Shown here: positions 1-9,466 of the stretch, one piece after another
How positions within the stretch are numbered: the stretch's first letter is position 1
Layout: each line of letters opens with the position of its first letter
Assembly (NCBI GenBank): GCA_036381015.1
Contig: DASVDR010000036.1
Coordinates: 1 to 43,838 of the forward strand
From: Gammaproteobacteria bacterium
GTDB lineage: Bacteria; Pseudomonadota; Gammaproteobacteria; Steroidobacterales; Rariloculaceae
Length of the DNA: 43,838 bases
Direction: 5' to 3'
Notes under the pieces: model-generated
Database searches by the model: none
What the model was told of the DNA's origin: nothing
Seen by the model: only the letters and a program-made list of their open reading frames with translations
Program-made: the position numbers and the translations under genes

Positions 1-34
1 GGGGCGGGCCCGCCTCTCCGGATCGTTCCTTCGA

Positions 35-1669
<1,635 letters not shown>

Positions 1670-1705
1670 TGCTCTTCCCTCTTCTCGCAATCACGGAAAC
1701 CAGAA

Positions 1706-1996
1706 TCACTTCTCGAACACGCCGAGGACGTCGTCTTCGCGAAGGACGATCAGCTCTTCGCCGTCGACCTTGACCTCGTTGCCCGAGTACTTGCCGAACA
1801 GCACCTGGTCGCCGGCTTTCACGTCGAGCGGGCGCACCTCGCCCGAGTCGAGGATCTTGCCTTTGCCGACGGCGATGACTTCACCACGGCTCGGCTTCTC
1901 GGCGGCCGTATCCGGAATGACGATTCCGCCCGGCGACGTTCGTGTGTCTTCCACGCGCTTCACGACCAGCCGGTCGTGCAAAGGACGGATCTTCAT
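1706..1996 (-). CDS. groES: Co-chaperonin GroES (10 kDa)
   Basis: Heptameric lid of the GroEL chamber. The 96-residue product starts [10 protein letters not shown], as the family does, with an AGGAGGG site 9 bases upstream of the ATG. The longer in-frame start 27 bases upstream would place the ribosome site inside the gene and is rejected. The mobile-loop region (around residues 17-35, [13 protein letters not shown]) and the conserved VLFGKYSG segment are present. It is the first gene of groES-groL and is transcribed from the promoter/CIRCE region at 2055-2112. Confidence 0.98.
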   Translation of the reverse strand: MKIRPLHDRLVVKRVEDTRTSPGGIVIPDTAAEKPSRGEVIAVGKGKILDSGEVRPLDVKAGDQVLFGKYSGNEVKVDGEELIVLREDDVLGVFEK

Positions 1997-2054
1997 TTGT
2001 GGCAACCCTCCTGAAAGCACCAAGTTGCTGATTAGTATTGGTTAATTACAACTG

Positions 2055-2081
2055 TTAGCACTCTCGCTCGGAGAGTGCCAC
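2055..2081 (-). promoter_or_regulatory. CIRCE element (HrcA operator)
   Basis: Inverted repeat TTAGCACTC, nine bases, GAGTGCCAC on the plus strand. The left arm matches the CIRCE consensus TTAGCACTC-N9-GAGTGCTAA perfectly and the right arm at 7 of 9 positions. It lies just downstream of the groES -10 box, where bound HrcA would block initiation. The hrcA gene is not in the window, so repression is inferred from the site. Confidence 0.93.
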
Positions 2082-2084
2082 GCC

Positions 2085-2112
2085 AATATAGGGGCGATTC
2101 CAAGGCTGTCAA
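2085..2112 (-). promoter_or_regulatory. groESL promoter, overlapping sigma-70 and sigma-32 signals
   Basis: Read on the minus strand there is TTGACA (2107-2112), a 16-base spacer and TATATT (2085-2090), close to the sigma-70 consensus. The same bases read CTTGACA, 12 bases, CCCCTATAT, which resembles the RpoH pattern CTTGAA...CCCCAT. Heat-shock sigma factor activation combined with HrcA repression is known for other proteobacterial groE operons. Dual use here is inferred. Confidence 0.75.
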
Positions 2113-2218
2113 GAGGTTCCGCGGCCGCCGCGGAGCGGGCGCTCGGACCCGGGAAGGCGCGCGCGGCCGGGCCGGTGCTCGTCCCGCGCCCCGTCACACG
2201 GTGAACCGCACGCCTGGG

Positions 2219-2998
2219 TCAGTAACGGTCGAGCCGGTGCCAGGACCGCGTCGGCGACCGGCTCTTCCATCCATGGTACGGGTGCCGGGCGACGAGGCGC
2301 GGGTCGCGAAACACCAGCACGAGCACCGCACCTGCGACGAAACCGCCGACGTGCGCCCAAAAGGCCACGCCGCCGCCCTCGGCCCCGATCGACCCGAACC
2401 CGCTGAGCAGCTGGATCAGAAGCCAATACCCGAGCATCAGAAACGCCGGCACGGCGACGGTCGTGACGAAGAAGCCGAGAAAGACGAGCATGTGCACGTG
2501 AACGCGCGGGTAAAGCAGGATGTACGCGCCCATCACGCCGCCGATCGCGCCCGATGCGCCGACCATCGGGATCACGGAGTCGGAGTCGGCGAGCACCTGC
2601 GCGGCGGCTGCGGCGAGCCCGCTCAGCAGATAGAAGACCACGAAGCGGACGTGGCCCATCGAATCCTCGACGTTGTTGCCGAAGATCCAGAGGAACCACA
2701 TGTTGCCGATGATGTGCAGCCAGCCGCCGTGCATGAACATCGACGTGAGCACCGTGTACCAGCTGGACGAGTCTCCGAGCACGCAATACAGATTCGCTCC
2801 GACCTGCAGGCGCGTGCCGGGCATCACGTTGCCGAGCAGCTCGCCGGGGATCAGGCCGAGCCGGCACACGGACGCCGACAATGCGGGCTCCGTGCCCATC
2901 CCCTGCAGCAGTACCCATGCCGCGACGTTGAGCGCGATGATCGCGTACGTGGCATACGGGGTCAGGATGTGCGGATTGTCGTCGCGGATCGGAAACAT
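2219..2998 (-). CDS. Rhomboid-family intramembrane serine protease
   Basis: Polytopic inner-membrane protease of 259 residues that cleaves substrates within the bilayer. The family signatures are clear: an HGGWLHIIGNMW segment at about residues 90-101, the nucleophile Ser149 in GASGAIGG, and the catalytic-dyad His216 in AFWAHVGGF in the last helix. At least six hydrophobic helices are visible. The start at 2998 (MFPIRDDNPH) has a GAAGGAAGGGA site upstream; the frame stays open far upstream but that sequence is not protein-like. The N-terminal MFPIRDDNP motif is common in bacterial rhomboids. Substrates are unknown. The gene stands alone between the groE promoter and a hydrolase gene. Confidence 0.92.
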   Translation of the reverse strand: MFPIRDDNPHILTPYATYAIIALNVAAWVLLQGMGTEPALSASVCRLGLIPGELLGNVMPGTRLQVGANLYCVLGDSSSWYTVLTSMFMHGGWLHIIGNMWFLWIFGNNVEDSMGHVRFVVFYLLSGLAAAAAQVLADSDSVIPMVGASGAIGGVMGAYILLYPRVHVHMLVFLGFFVTTVAVPAFLMLGYWLLIQLLSGFGSIGAEGGGVAFWAHVGGFVAGAVLVLVFRDPRLVARHPYHGWKSRSPTRSWHRLDRY

Positions 2999-3215
2999 TC
3001 GAGTCCCTTCCTTCACGTGAGCGCCGCCGTCGACGCGGCGCGGACGCGCCCGTCGCCGGCGCGGGCATCGGGGCAGGCCGGAAGCCTCGACGCGGCGCGA
3101 GCTCCGGCATGGCCCGATCCCGGCCGCGCTCGGTTCGGGCACGCTAACATACCCGCAGCCGCGCGGACGATCACGGATCTGCGTCGCGCCCGGCCGGCCG
3201 ACGACCGGCTGCCGC

Positions 3216-3884
3216 TCAAGCGTAGCGGTCGACGAAGCGCCGTGCGGCCCGCGCCATCTCGTCGAACACGTCCTCGGCCCCTCCGCGCTCCCGCCGCAGC
3301 ACCCGGTATCCGTGATCGGCCGTGTCGAGCCAGTGCAGCTCGGCGCGCGGCAAGCCCGCGACGACGCGCTCGAGCAGATCGCGGCTTGCGAGCGCGTCGC
3401 GCGTTCCGGAGAGAAACAGCATCGGACGGGCGATTCGCGCGAGGTGCGCCGCCCGTTCCACGCCGGGACGCCCCGGTGCATGCAGCGGAAACGCGCAAAA
3501 CACGAGCCCGCGAGCATCGAGCCCCGCGTCGGCGACCGCGTGGGAGGCCATCCGTCCGCCGAACGAGTGGCCGCCGGCCCAAAGCGGAAGCTCAGTGCGC
3601 TCGCGCGCCTCGGCGAACGCCGCGAGAATCCGCTCGACCGCGACGGCCGGCGAGTCGACGCGCTTGCGCCCGGCCTCGATGAACGGGAAATCGAAGCGCA
3701 GCGTGGCGATCCCTTGCCGGGCGAACGCATCGGCGATGGCCTGCATGTTACGGTGGCGCATGCCGGCACCCGCGCCGTGCGCGAGCACGAGCGCGGCAGC
3801 GGCGTTCGGCGGGCATTGCCAGAGCACGTTCATGCGTTTCGCACCGACGACGGGGATGCCGGGCGGCCCCTCCCCGGCAGGCAT
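3216..3884 (-). CDS. Small alpha/beta-hydrolase (Tex30/KANL3-like)
   Basis: A cytoplasmic 222-residue alpha/beta-hydrolase fold protein without a signal peptide. The fold is shown by LAHGAGAGM (oxyanion region, about residues 34-42), nucleophile elbow GHSFGG with Ser107, candidate acid Asp163 in SGTRD, and candidate His191 in ADHGY. This pattern matches the family annotated as Tex30/KANL3-type or dienelactone-hydrolase-like. The substrate cannot be predicted. It is divergent from the NmrA-like gene (96 bases between them), and 217 bases separate it from the rhomboid gene. Confidence 0.85.
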   Translation of the reverse strand: MPAGEGPPGIPVVGAKRMNVLWQCPPNAAAALVLAHGAGAGMRHRNMQAIADAFARQGIATLRFDFPFIEAGRKRVDSPAVAVERILAAFAEARERTELPLWAGGHSFGGRMASHAVADAGLDARGLVFCAFPLHAPGRPGVERAAHLARIARPMLFLSGTRDALASRDLLERVVAGLPRAELHWLDTADHGYRVLRRERGGAEDVFDEMARAARRFVDRYA

Positions 3885-3980
3885 CGATTGGAGAAGCGAG
3901 CCCCCGCACGGCTGCAGCGCCGCGCGAAGAACGTTTATCCTACCTTCTTTTCAACGCAGCCGTTTCACAGAGGGAAGCAC

Positions 3981-4937
3981 ATGGCCGACAAGAAAATCAT
4001 TGCAGTAGTGGGTTCGACGGGTGCCCAGGGCGGAGGGCTCTGTCGCGCGATTCTCGCGGATCCCTCGGGCGGCTTCGCCTGCCGTGCGATCACGCGCGAT
4101 CCGAGCAAGGACCAAGCCAAGGTCCTCGCGGACGGTGGGGCCGAGGTCGTCGCGGCCGACCTCGACGACGTCGACAGCTTGAAGCGGGCGTTCGCCGGCG
4201 CGCACGGCGTCTTCGTCGTCACGAACTTCTGGGAGCACTTCTCGGGCGAGAAGGAGAAGGCGCAAGCGAAGAACGCGGCCGATGCGGCCAAGGCCGCGGG
4301 CGCGCGGCACGTCATCTGGTCCACCCTCGAGGACACCCGCAAGCTGATGTCGCCGGACGACAAGCGGATGCCGATGCTCCAGGAGAAGTACCGCGTGCCG
4401 CACTTCGACGCGAAAGCGGAAGCCGATGCGTACTTCTCAGGGCTTCCGGTCACGTATCTGCTCGCGTCGTTCTATTGGGACAACTTCTACATGTTCGGGC
4501 TGGGCCCGAAGAAAGGCGAGGACGGCCAGTACGCGTGGACGCTGCCGATGGGGAACGCGAAGCTCGCCGGTATCTCCGCCGACGATATCGGTCCGGTCGC
4601 TTACGGCATTTTCAAGGCGGGCGACACGTATGCCGGCAAGAGAGTCGGCATCATGGGCGAGGCGCTGACGCTCGAGCAGATGTGCCGCACGATTTCGGAC
4701 GTTCTCGGCATCGGGCCCGTGAAGTACAACGCGGTCGAGCCGGACGCCTACCGCGCCTTCGGCTTCCCCGGAGCCGACGAGCTCGGAAACATGTTCCAGG
4801 TCTACCGTGACTTCGAGAGCGCGGTGCTCGGCGCCCGGAGCGTCGAGGAGACGCGGAAGCTGAATCCTGCGCTGAAGACGTTCGAGCAGTTCCTCAGAGC
4901 CAAGAAGGACGCAGTGCTCGCGTCGACGACGTCGTAA
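3981..4937 (+). CDS. NmrA-like NAD(P)-binding protein
   Basis: A 318-residue atypical short-chain dehydrogenase of the NmrA/HSCARG group. These proteins bind NAD(P)(H) in an N-terminal Rossmann fold and often act as redox sensors rather than enzymes. The glycine-rich motif GSTGAQGG lies at residues 11-18, followed by RAITRDPS, where NADP(H) phosphate contacts are usual. The ATG at 3981 follows AGAGGGAAGCAC. No SDR-type YxxxK pair is evident. A GC-rich hairpin follows the stop, so it is probably monocistronic. Its physiological role is unknown. Confidence 0.88.
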   Translation: MADKKIIAVVGSTGAQGGGLCRAILADPSGGFACRAITRDPSKDQAKVLADGGAEVVAADLDDVDSLKRAFAGAHGVFVVTNFWEHFSGEKEKAQAKNAADAAKAAGARHVIWSTLEDTRKLMSPDDKRMPMLQEKYRVPHFDAKAEADAYFSGLPVTYLLASFYWDNFYMFGLGPKKGEDGQYAWTLPMGNAKLAGISADDIGPVAYGIFKAGDTYAGKRVGIMGEALTLEQMCRTISDVLGIGPVKYNAVEPDAYRAFGFPGADELGNMFQVYRDFESAVLGARSVEETRKLNPALKTFEQFLRAKKDAVLASTTS

Positions 4938-4945
4938 CGCGGGCC

Positions 4946-4975
4946 GGGGGCCGCCGCCGGCGGCGGGCGGCCCCC
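4946..4975 (+). terminator. Candidate terminator after the NmrA-like gene
   Basis: A 10-bp perfect stem (GGGGGCCGCC pairing with GGCGGCCCCC) around a 10-base GC-rich loop, starting 9 bases after the NmrA-like stop. It is followed by GATCTTGAC rather than a clean T-run, so it is an imperfect intrinsic terminator. It separates this gene from the ThDP-enzyme unit. Confidence 0.45.
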
Positions 4976-5150
4976 GATCTTGACGCTCCGCCCGGGCGGA
5001 ACGGGACCGGCGGAGCCGGCCGTGCTCACGAAACGGTGGCCCTGCCCTGCGTCGGGTGCGAAACTATCGCCGACTCGCCTCGGAGACGACGCGCTCCGGT
5101 GTGGAGTCCGAACGGCGCAAAAAACGGCCGGCAATCGGGGAGGCACCAAG

Positions 5151-7127
5151 TTGGCAACGAAGAAATCGACACACGGCATCGCACCGGATAACGAGGGAAT
5201 CCACACGCGTACGGCGGACGGCGACGGCCGTGAAGCGCTGCGGGTAGGCCGGCGCGCGTTCTTGATGGGCACGGCCACGGGTGCCGCGGCGCTCGCGGTC
5301 AACGTCGGCGCGCAGGCGCAGACGCGCTCCGCCGACGGCTCGCCGGCCGTTCCGGCGCCATCCGCCGAGCAGGTGAATCGCGACGCCGGCAACGTGCGTC
5401 CGCCCGCGGGCTCGGCACGGGCGGTCGTTCGGCCGGGGTCGGATCTGATGGTCGAGACGCTGAAGGGCCTCGGCATCGAGTACGTGGCATCGAACCCCGG
5501 GTCGAGCTTCGAAGGCCTGCAGGAATCGATCGTCAACTACGGCAATCCGCCGAATACGATGCCGGAGTTCATCACGGCGCTCCACGAGGAGTCGGCCGTC
5601 GACATGGCGAACGGCTACGCGAAGGCCGAAGGCCGCCCGATGTGCGCGCTGCTGCACGGCACGATCGGCGTTCAGCACGCGTCGATGGCGATCTACCAGG
5701 CCTACTACGCGGGCACCCCGATGCTGCTGCTCGCCGGCCGCGACGACGGCTTCATCCAGGCGCACACGGCGAACGACATGGCCGCGATGGTGCGCAGCTA
5801 CACGAAGTGGGATGCCCAGCCGAAGACGCTCGCGGAGTCGCTCGAAGCCCTTCAGGAAGCGTACCGGCAGGCGATCACGCCGCCCACGGGCCCCGCGCTC
5901 GTCGTCCTCGACATCGAGCTCCAGAAGGAGGAAGCCGGCGACTTGCAGGTGCCGGCCTATCGGCCGCCGCAGATCACAGGCATCGACACCGGCACGGCAC
6001 GCGAGATCGCGCGCGCCCTCCTCGAGGCCCGCAATCCGCGGCTCGAGGTCGGTCGGCTGCGCACGCCGGACGGTGTCGCGAAAGCCGTCGCGCTCGCCGA
6101 GCTGGTCGGCGCATGCGTCGGCACGAGCGCGACCCGCGGGCCGATGAGCTTCCCGCAGCGGCACCCGCTCTGCGGGCCGGGCGCCGACACCGACTACGAC
6201 TACACGCTCGGGCTCGAGACGGGTCCGGCCGACGTTGCGCTGGTCGGACCGGCGATCGCCTCGGTGTACGCCGCCCGCGACGCGATGGGCATCGGCTTCG
6301 GCGGCCTGCGCAGCGACGCGCCGCCGAACGCCCGGCGCGGGCGGGAGCCGGAGATCGGCCGGCGCATCGACGCGGACGCCGAGGCGAGCCTCGACGCGAT
6401 CATCGCGGAGGCCACCCGCGCGATCACTGCCGGGCAGCGCCGCACGGTCGAAGAGCGCACCGCGCGCCACGCGACGGCGAACGCCGAGGCGTACGTGCGC
6501 GCGGTGACGCAGGCGGTCGAGGAGAAGCGGCAAGGCTGGAACGCAAGCCCCGTCAGCACGGCGCGGATCTACGCCGAGCTTTGGCCGCTCCTGATGAACG
6601 AGGACTGGTGCCTCGCCTCCCCGAGCAACTTCTCGGGCGGACATCATCGCGAGCTCTGGGAGCACAACCGGCCGTACAGCTACCTCGGCGGCCAAGGCGC
6701 GGGCGGAATGGGCTACGGCCTCGGCGCCTGCACCGGCGCGGCGCTCGCGGCGAAGCATCGCAATAGGATCGTCGTGAACGTGCAGACCGACGGCGACCTC
6801 AATTACGCGCCCGGCTCGCTGTGGACCGCGGTGCACCACCGACTGCCGATGCTGACGATCATGCACAACAACCGCGCATGGCATCAGGAGCTCATGTTCC
6901 TCGAGTTCATGGCCGGAGTACGCGGCCGCGGCACCGACCGCGCGCACATCGGCACCACGCTTCGCGACCCGTTCATCGATTACGCGAAGATGGCCCAGGG
7001 CTACGGCATGGCGAGCGAGGGGCCGATCGAGGATCCGTCGCAGCTCGCGGCCGCGCTGCGCCGCGGGGTCGAGTCGGTGAAGCGCGGCGAGCCATACCTG
7101 ATCGACGTGATCACACAGCCGCGCTGA
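5151..7127 (+). CDS. Tat-exported thiamine-diphosphate-dependent enzyme (acetolactate synthase-like)
   Basis: Predicted 658-residue ThDP enzyme with the POX/AHAS domain order: PYR domain (about 95-260), middle domain (about 275-440) and PP domain (about 470-655). The activating glutamate is Glu146 in TALHEESAVDMANGYA. The cofactor motif reads TDGD...HNN (Asp547 to Asn573/574), with Thr in place of the first Gly of the usual GDG. The N-terminus carries a twin-arginine signal, GRRAFLMG (Arg34-Arg35), then a hydrophobic stretch ending near AQA, so the enzyme should fold with its cofactor in the cytoplasm and be exported. The start is TTG at 5151 with a GGGGAGG site; a farther in-frame TTG at 4980 lacks one. 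A c-type cytochrome gene follows 46 bases later. The reaction is unknown; AHAS activity is unlikely for an exported protein. Confidence 0.88.
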   Translation: MATKKSTHGIAPDNEGIHTRTADGDGREALRVGRRAFLMGTATGAAALAVNVGAQAQTRSADGSPAVPAPSAEQVNRDAGNVRPPAGSARAVVRPGSDLMVETLKGLGIEYVASNPGSSFEGLQESIVNYGNPPNTMPEFITALHEESAVDMANGYAKAEGRPMCALLHGTIGVQHASMAIYQAYYAGTPMLLLAGRDDGFIQAHTANDMAAMVRSYTKWDAQPKTLAESLEALQEAYRQAITPPTGPALVVLDIELQKEEAGDLQVPAYRPPQITGIDTGTAREIARALLEARNPRLEVGRLRTPDGVAKAVALAELVGACVGTSATRGPMSFPQRHPLCGPGADTDYDYTLGLETGPADVALVGPAIASVYAARDAMGIGFGGLRSDAPPNARRGREPEIGRRIDADAEASLDAIIAEATRAITAGQRRTVEERTARHATANAEAYVRAVTQAVEEKRQGWNASPVSTARIYAELWPLLMNEDWCLASPSNFSGGHHRELWEHNRPYSYLGGQGAGGMGYGLGACTGAALAAKHRNRIVVNVQTDGDLNYAPGSLWTAVHHRLPMLTIMHNNRAWHQELMFLEFMAGVRGRGTDRAHIGTTLRDPFIDYAKMAQGYGMASEGPIEDPSQLAAALRRGVESVKRGEPYLIDVITQPR

Positions 7128-7173
7128 CGGCCGAACACGCCACCGAGACATTCACAGGAAGAACGAAAGAACG

Positions 7174-7614
7174 ATGAAATCGAGCTCGAGAGTCCTCGGC
7201 CTGCTCGCCGCCGCCGGCGCTGCAGCGTACGTCGGTGCCGTCCTCCCCGCCCTCGCGCAGAGCGGTGCCCCCGATCCCGAGATCGGCAAGCAGCTTTTCT
7301 ACGAGCACGGGTGCTACGGCTGCCACGGCTTCAACGGCGAAACCGGCGTTCGAGACCTGGTCGCCACGAACAGCCCGATCATCGCCGACGTCGACGCGTT
7401 CATCACGTACCTTCGGCTTCGCGGCGATCAGGCGCCGCTGTTGCCGTCCACCCGGATGCCGAACTATCCCGAGAGCGCGTTGAGCGACGAGGAAGCGCGG
7501 CACATTTACGCGTACGTGAGCAGCTTCAAGCTGCACGCGCCGGAGGTGGAGGACGTGCCCACGCTCCAGGCGATCATCGAGTCGGCCTCGAGGCCGTACG
7601 AGCCCCAACGGTAG
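7174..7614 (+). CDS. Secreted mono-haem cytochrome c
   Basis: A 146-residue periplasmic class I-type cytochrome. A Sec signal peptide covers about residues 1-29 (cleavage near LAQS). One haem site is seen as CYGCH (Cys47, Cys50, His51), and Met95 in STRMPNYP is the likely sixth ligand. The C-terminal helix (DEEARHIYAYVSSFK) is typical of small soluble cytochromes c. It lies 46 bases after the Tat-exported ThDP enzyme in the same direction. Both are predicted periplasmic, so it may be that enzyme's electron acceptor; this is inference from linkage only. Confidence 0.93.
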   Translation: MKSSSRVLGLLAAAGAAAYVGAVLPALAQSGAPDPEIGKQLFYEHGCYGCHGFNGETGVRDLVATNSPIIADVDAFITYLRLRGDQAPLLPSTRMPNYPESALSDEEARHIYAYVSSFKLHAPEVEDVPTLQAIIESASRPYEPQR

Positions 7615-7682
7615 CCGTTCGCCGCTGCGCTGCCGCATGACTCCGCGCTTCGGGGCCGGCTGAGCCGTCGGCGGCACGCACG

Positions 7683-9101
7683 GTGTCGGTCGAGCGGGTG
7701 CCCGGGCCGTCCGGGCGGGTGTCGCGCGTCCCGATCGGGAGGACGCACGCCGCTATCGCAGTCTGCATCGGCGCCGCTGCGGCGCTCGCGCTCCCCGCGC
7801 CCGAGGGGTGGGCGGAGCCGCAGTTCCGCGCGGCGCTGCTGACTCTCGTCACGATCACGGCTTGGGCCACCGGCGCCCTGCCGATCGGCGTCACGGCGCT
7901 GCTCTTCTTCCTCCTCGCGATGCTCCTCGGCGTGCAGCCGCCGGAGGTCGTGTTCTCGGGCTTCGCCGCGCCTGCGTTCTGGCTCGTGTTCGGCGGCATC
8001 GTGATCGGCGTCGCCGTACGCCATACCGGGCTCGGGGAGCGCATCGCACGAGCGAGCGCCGCGGCGATCGGCGGGTCGTACCTCGCCGTGCTCGCAGGCG
8101 TCGCGCTCGCGGCCACGCTGCTCGCGTTCCTGATGCCGTCCAGCATGGGCCGGGTGCTGACGATGACGCCGATCGTGCTCGCGATGGCGGAGCGTTACGG
8201 GTTCGGGCCGGGACGCCCGGGCCGAGCGGGCATGGTGATGGTCGCGACCTGCGTCGCGTTTCTGCCGTCGGGCGCGATCTTGACGGCGCTCGTCCCGAAT
8301 CTCGTGCTGGCCGGCGCCGCCGACAACCTTTACGGCGTTCAATTCGGCTATGCGGAGTATCTCCTCGCGCATTTCCCGGTCATGGGCCTGCTGCGAACCG
8401 TCGCGATCGTGCTCGTCGCTCGGCTGCTGTTCGCCGATTCTCCGGAGGCGCGTCCCGCCGAGCCGGACGGGCCGCCGATGACGCGCCGCGAGATCCGGCT
8501 TGCCGCGCTGCTCGCGGCCGCGCTCGCGCTGTGGATGACGGATCCGTGGCACGGCGTTGCACCGGCATGGACGGCGCTCGCGGCCGCCGTGCTCCTCCTC
8601 GTGCCCGGTTTCGACTTCACGCCGCGGAACGCGTTGAGCGAGAAGATCGACTACGCCTCCGCCCTCTACGTCGCTGCCGTGCTCGGCCTCGGGGCCGTGA
8701 TCGCCGAGACCGGGCTCGCCGCGAAGGGCGGTGCATGGCTGACCGGCGTGCTCCCGCTTTCGCCCGGCGCCGACGGCCCGAACGCCTACGTGCTGACGGT
8801 CTGCTCGGCGGTGCTCGGGCTGCTCGTCACGAACCCCGGCGTTCCGGTCGTGCTCGGCCCGCTCGCCGGAGAGCTGGCCGCGCTCTCGGGGCTGCCGGTG
8901 GACACGGTGCTGATGACGCAGGTCGCGGGCTTCTCGAACGTGATCCTGCCGTATCAGGCCTCGCCGGTGCTGGTCGGCATCGCGCTCGGCGGCGTCTCGC
9001 TGCGCGACGGCACGCGCATGCTCCTGTGGATGACCGCGATCACGTTCGTCGTGCTCCTGCCGCTCGAGCTCGTCTGGTGGCAGTGGATCGGGCTGCTGTG
9101 A
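7683..9101 (+). CDS. SLC13/DASS-type anion carrier
   Basis: A 472-residue inner-membrane protein with about 11-12 hydrophobic helices in two related halves, matching the divalent anion:sodium symporter group (SLC13, CitT/SdcS-like). The half-site loops that normally carry Ser-Asn-Thr motifs read MPSSMGRVLTM and TNPGVPVVLGP, so it is a divergent member. It starts with GTG at 7683, 68 bases after the cytochrome gene, and is probably in the same transcript. A substrate or product of the exported ThDP enzyme (a carboxylate) would be a sensible cargo, but nothing in the sequence shows it. Confidence 0.78.
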   Translation: MSVERVPGPSGRVSRVPIGRTHAAIAVCIGAAAALALPAPEGWAEPQFRAALLTLVTITAWATGALPIGVTALLFFLLAMLLGVQPPEVVFSGFAAPAFWLVFGGIVIGVAVRHTGLGERIARASAAAIGGSYLAVLAGVALAATLLAFLMPSSMGRVLTMTPIVLAMAERYGFGPGRPGRAGMVMVATCVAFLPSGAILTALVPNLVLAGAADNLYGVQFGYAEYLLAHFPVMGLLRTVAIVLVARLLFADSPEARPAEPDGPPMTRREIRLAALLAAALALWMTDPWHGVAPAWTALAAAVLLLVPGFDFTPRNALSEKIDYASALYVAAVLGLGAVIAETGLAAKGGAWLTGVLPLSPGADGPNAYVLTVCSAVLGLLVTNPGVPVVLGPLAGELAALSGLPVDTVLMTQVAGFSNVILPYQASPVLVGIALGGVSLRDGTRMLLWMTAITFVVLLPLELVWWQWIGLL

Positions 9102-9120
9102 GCGGAGCCGTGGGGCGCTC

Positions 9121-9150
9121 GCGACGAGCGCATACGCGCCGTTTTACAAT
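9121..9150 (+). promoter_or_regulatory. Candidate promoter of the EF-hand gene
   Basis: TACAAT at 9145-9150 matches the -10 consensus at 5 of 6 positions. The best -35 is GCGACG (9121-9126, 18-base spacer), which matches at only 3 of 6. It lies 58 bases upstream of the EF-hand start. The call rests on the -10 box in otherwise GC-rich DNA. Confidence 0.4.
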
Positions 9151-9207
9151 GCCGGCAGGGCAGCGGGACCGGCGCCGGCGTGTGCCGCAAGCGATCGAGG
9201 AGTCGAG

Positions 9208-9432
9208 ATGCCTTTGACGCCCGAGGAGCTCGAGGAGCTCAGGGAAAACTTCGAGTACAACGACTCGAACGCCGACGGCCGGATCGAGTTCGAGGAATTC
9301 GTGAACATGCTGGCCGCGCTCGATGCGGCCGGAGGGCTCGAGGAGGCGCGGGTCGGCTTCGACTCGATCGATTCGGATCACGACGGATCGATCGATTTCG
9401 ACGAGTTCACGGCGTGGTGGAGCGAGCAGTGA
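9208..9432 (+). CDS. Small two-EF-hand calcium-binding protein
   Basis: A 74-residue cytoplasmic protein (no signal peptide) made of a single EF-hand pair. Loop 1 runs Asp19-Glu30 (DSNADGRIEFEE) and loop 2 Asp55-Glu66 (DSDHDGSIDFDE). Both keep the acidic ligands at positions 1, 3, 5 and 12 and the glycine at 6, so both should bind calcium. The ATG at 9208 follows a GAGGAGTCGAG site. It resembles small calmodulin-like bacterial proteins of unknown role. The next gene is convergent, so it appears to be transcribed alone. Confidence 0.88.
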   Translation: MPLTPEELEELRENFEYNDSNADGRIEFEEFVNMLAALDAAGGLEEARVGFDSIDSDHDGSIDFDEFTAWWSEQ

Positions 9433-9466
9433 CGCGCGGACGCGCCCGGCGTCGTCTCCGCGGGCA

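Noticed and set aside
4980-5150. 57-codon N-terminal extension of the ThDP enzyme
   Set aside because: It would begin at a TTG without a Shine-Dalgarno site and place the Tat signal about 90 residues from the N-terminus; the TTG at 5151 has a GGGGAGG site.
5064-7151. 695-codon minus-strand frame opposite the ThDP enzyme
   Set aside because: Arg/Val/Ala-rich shadow of the codon bias of the plus-strand gene; no domain or start signal.
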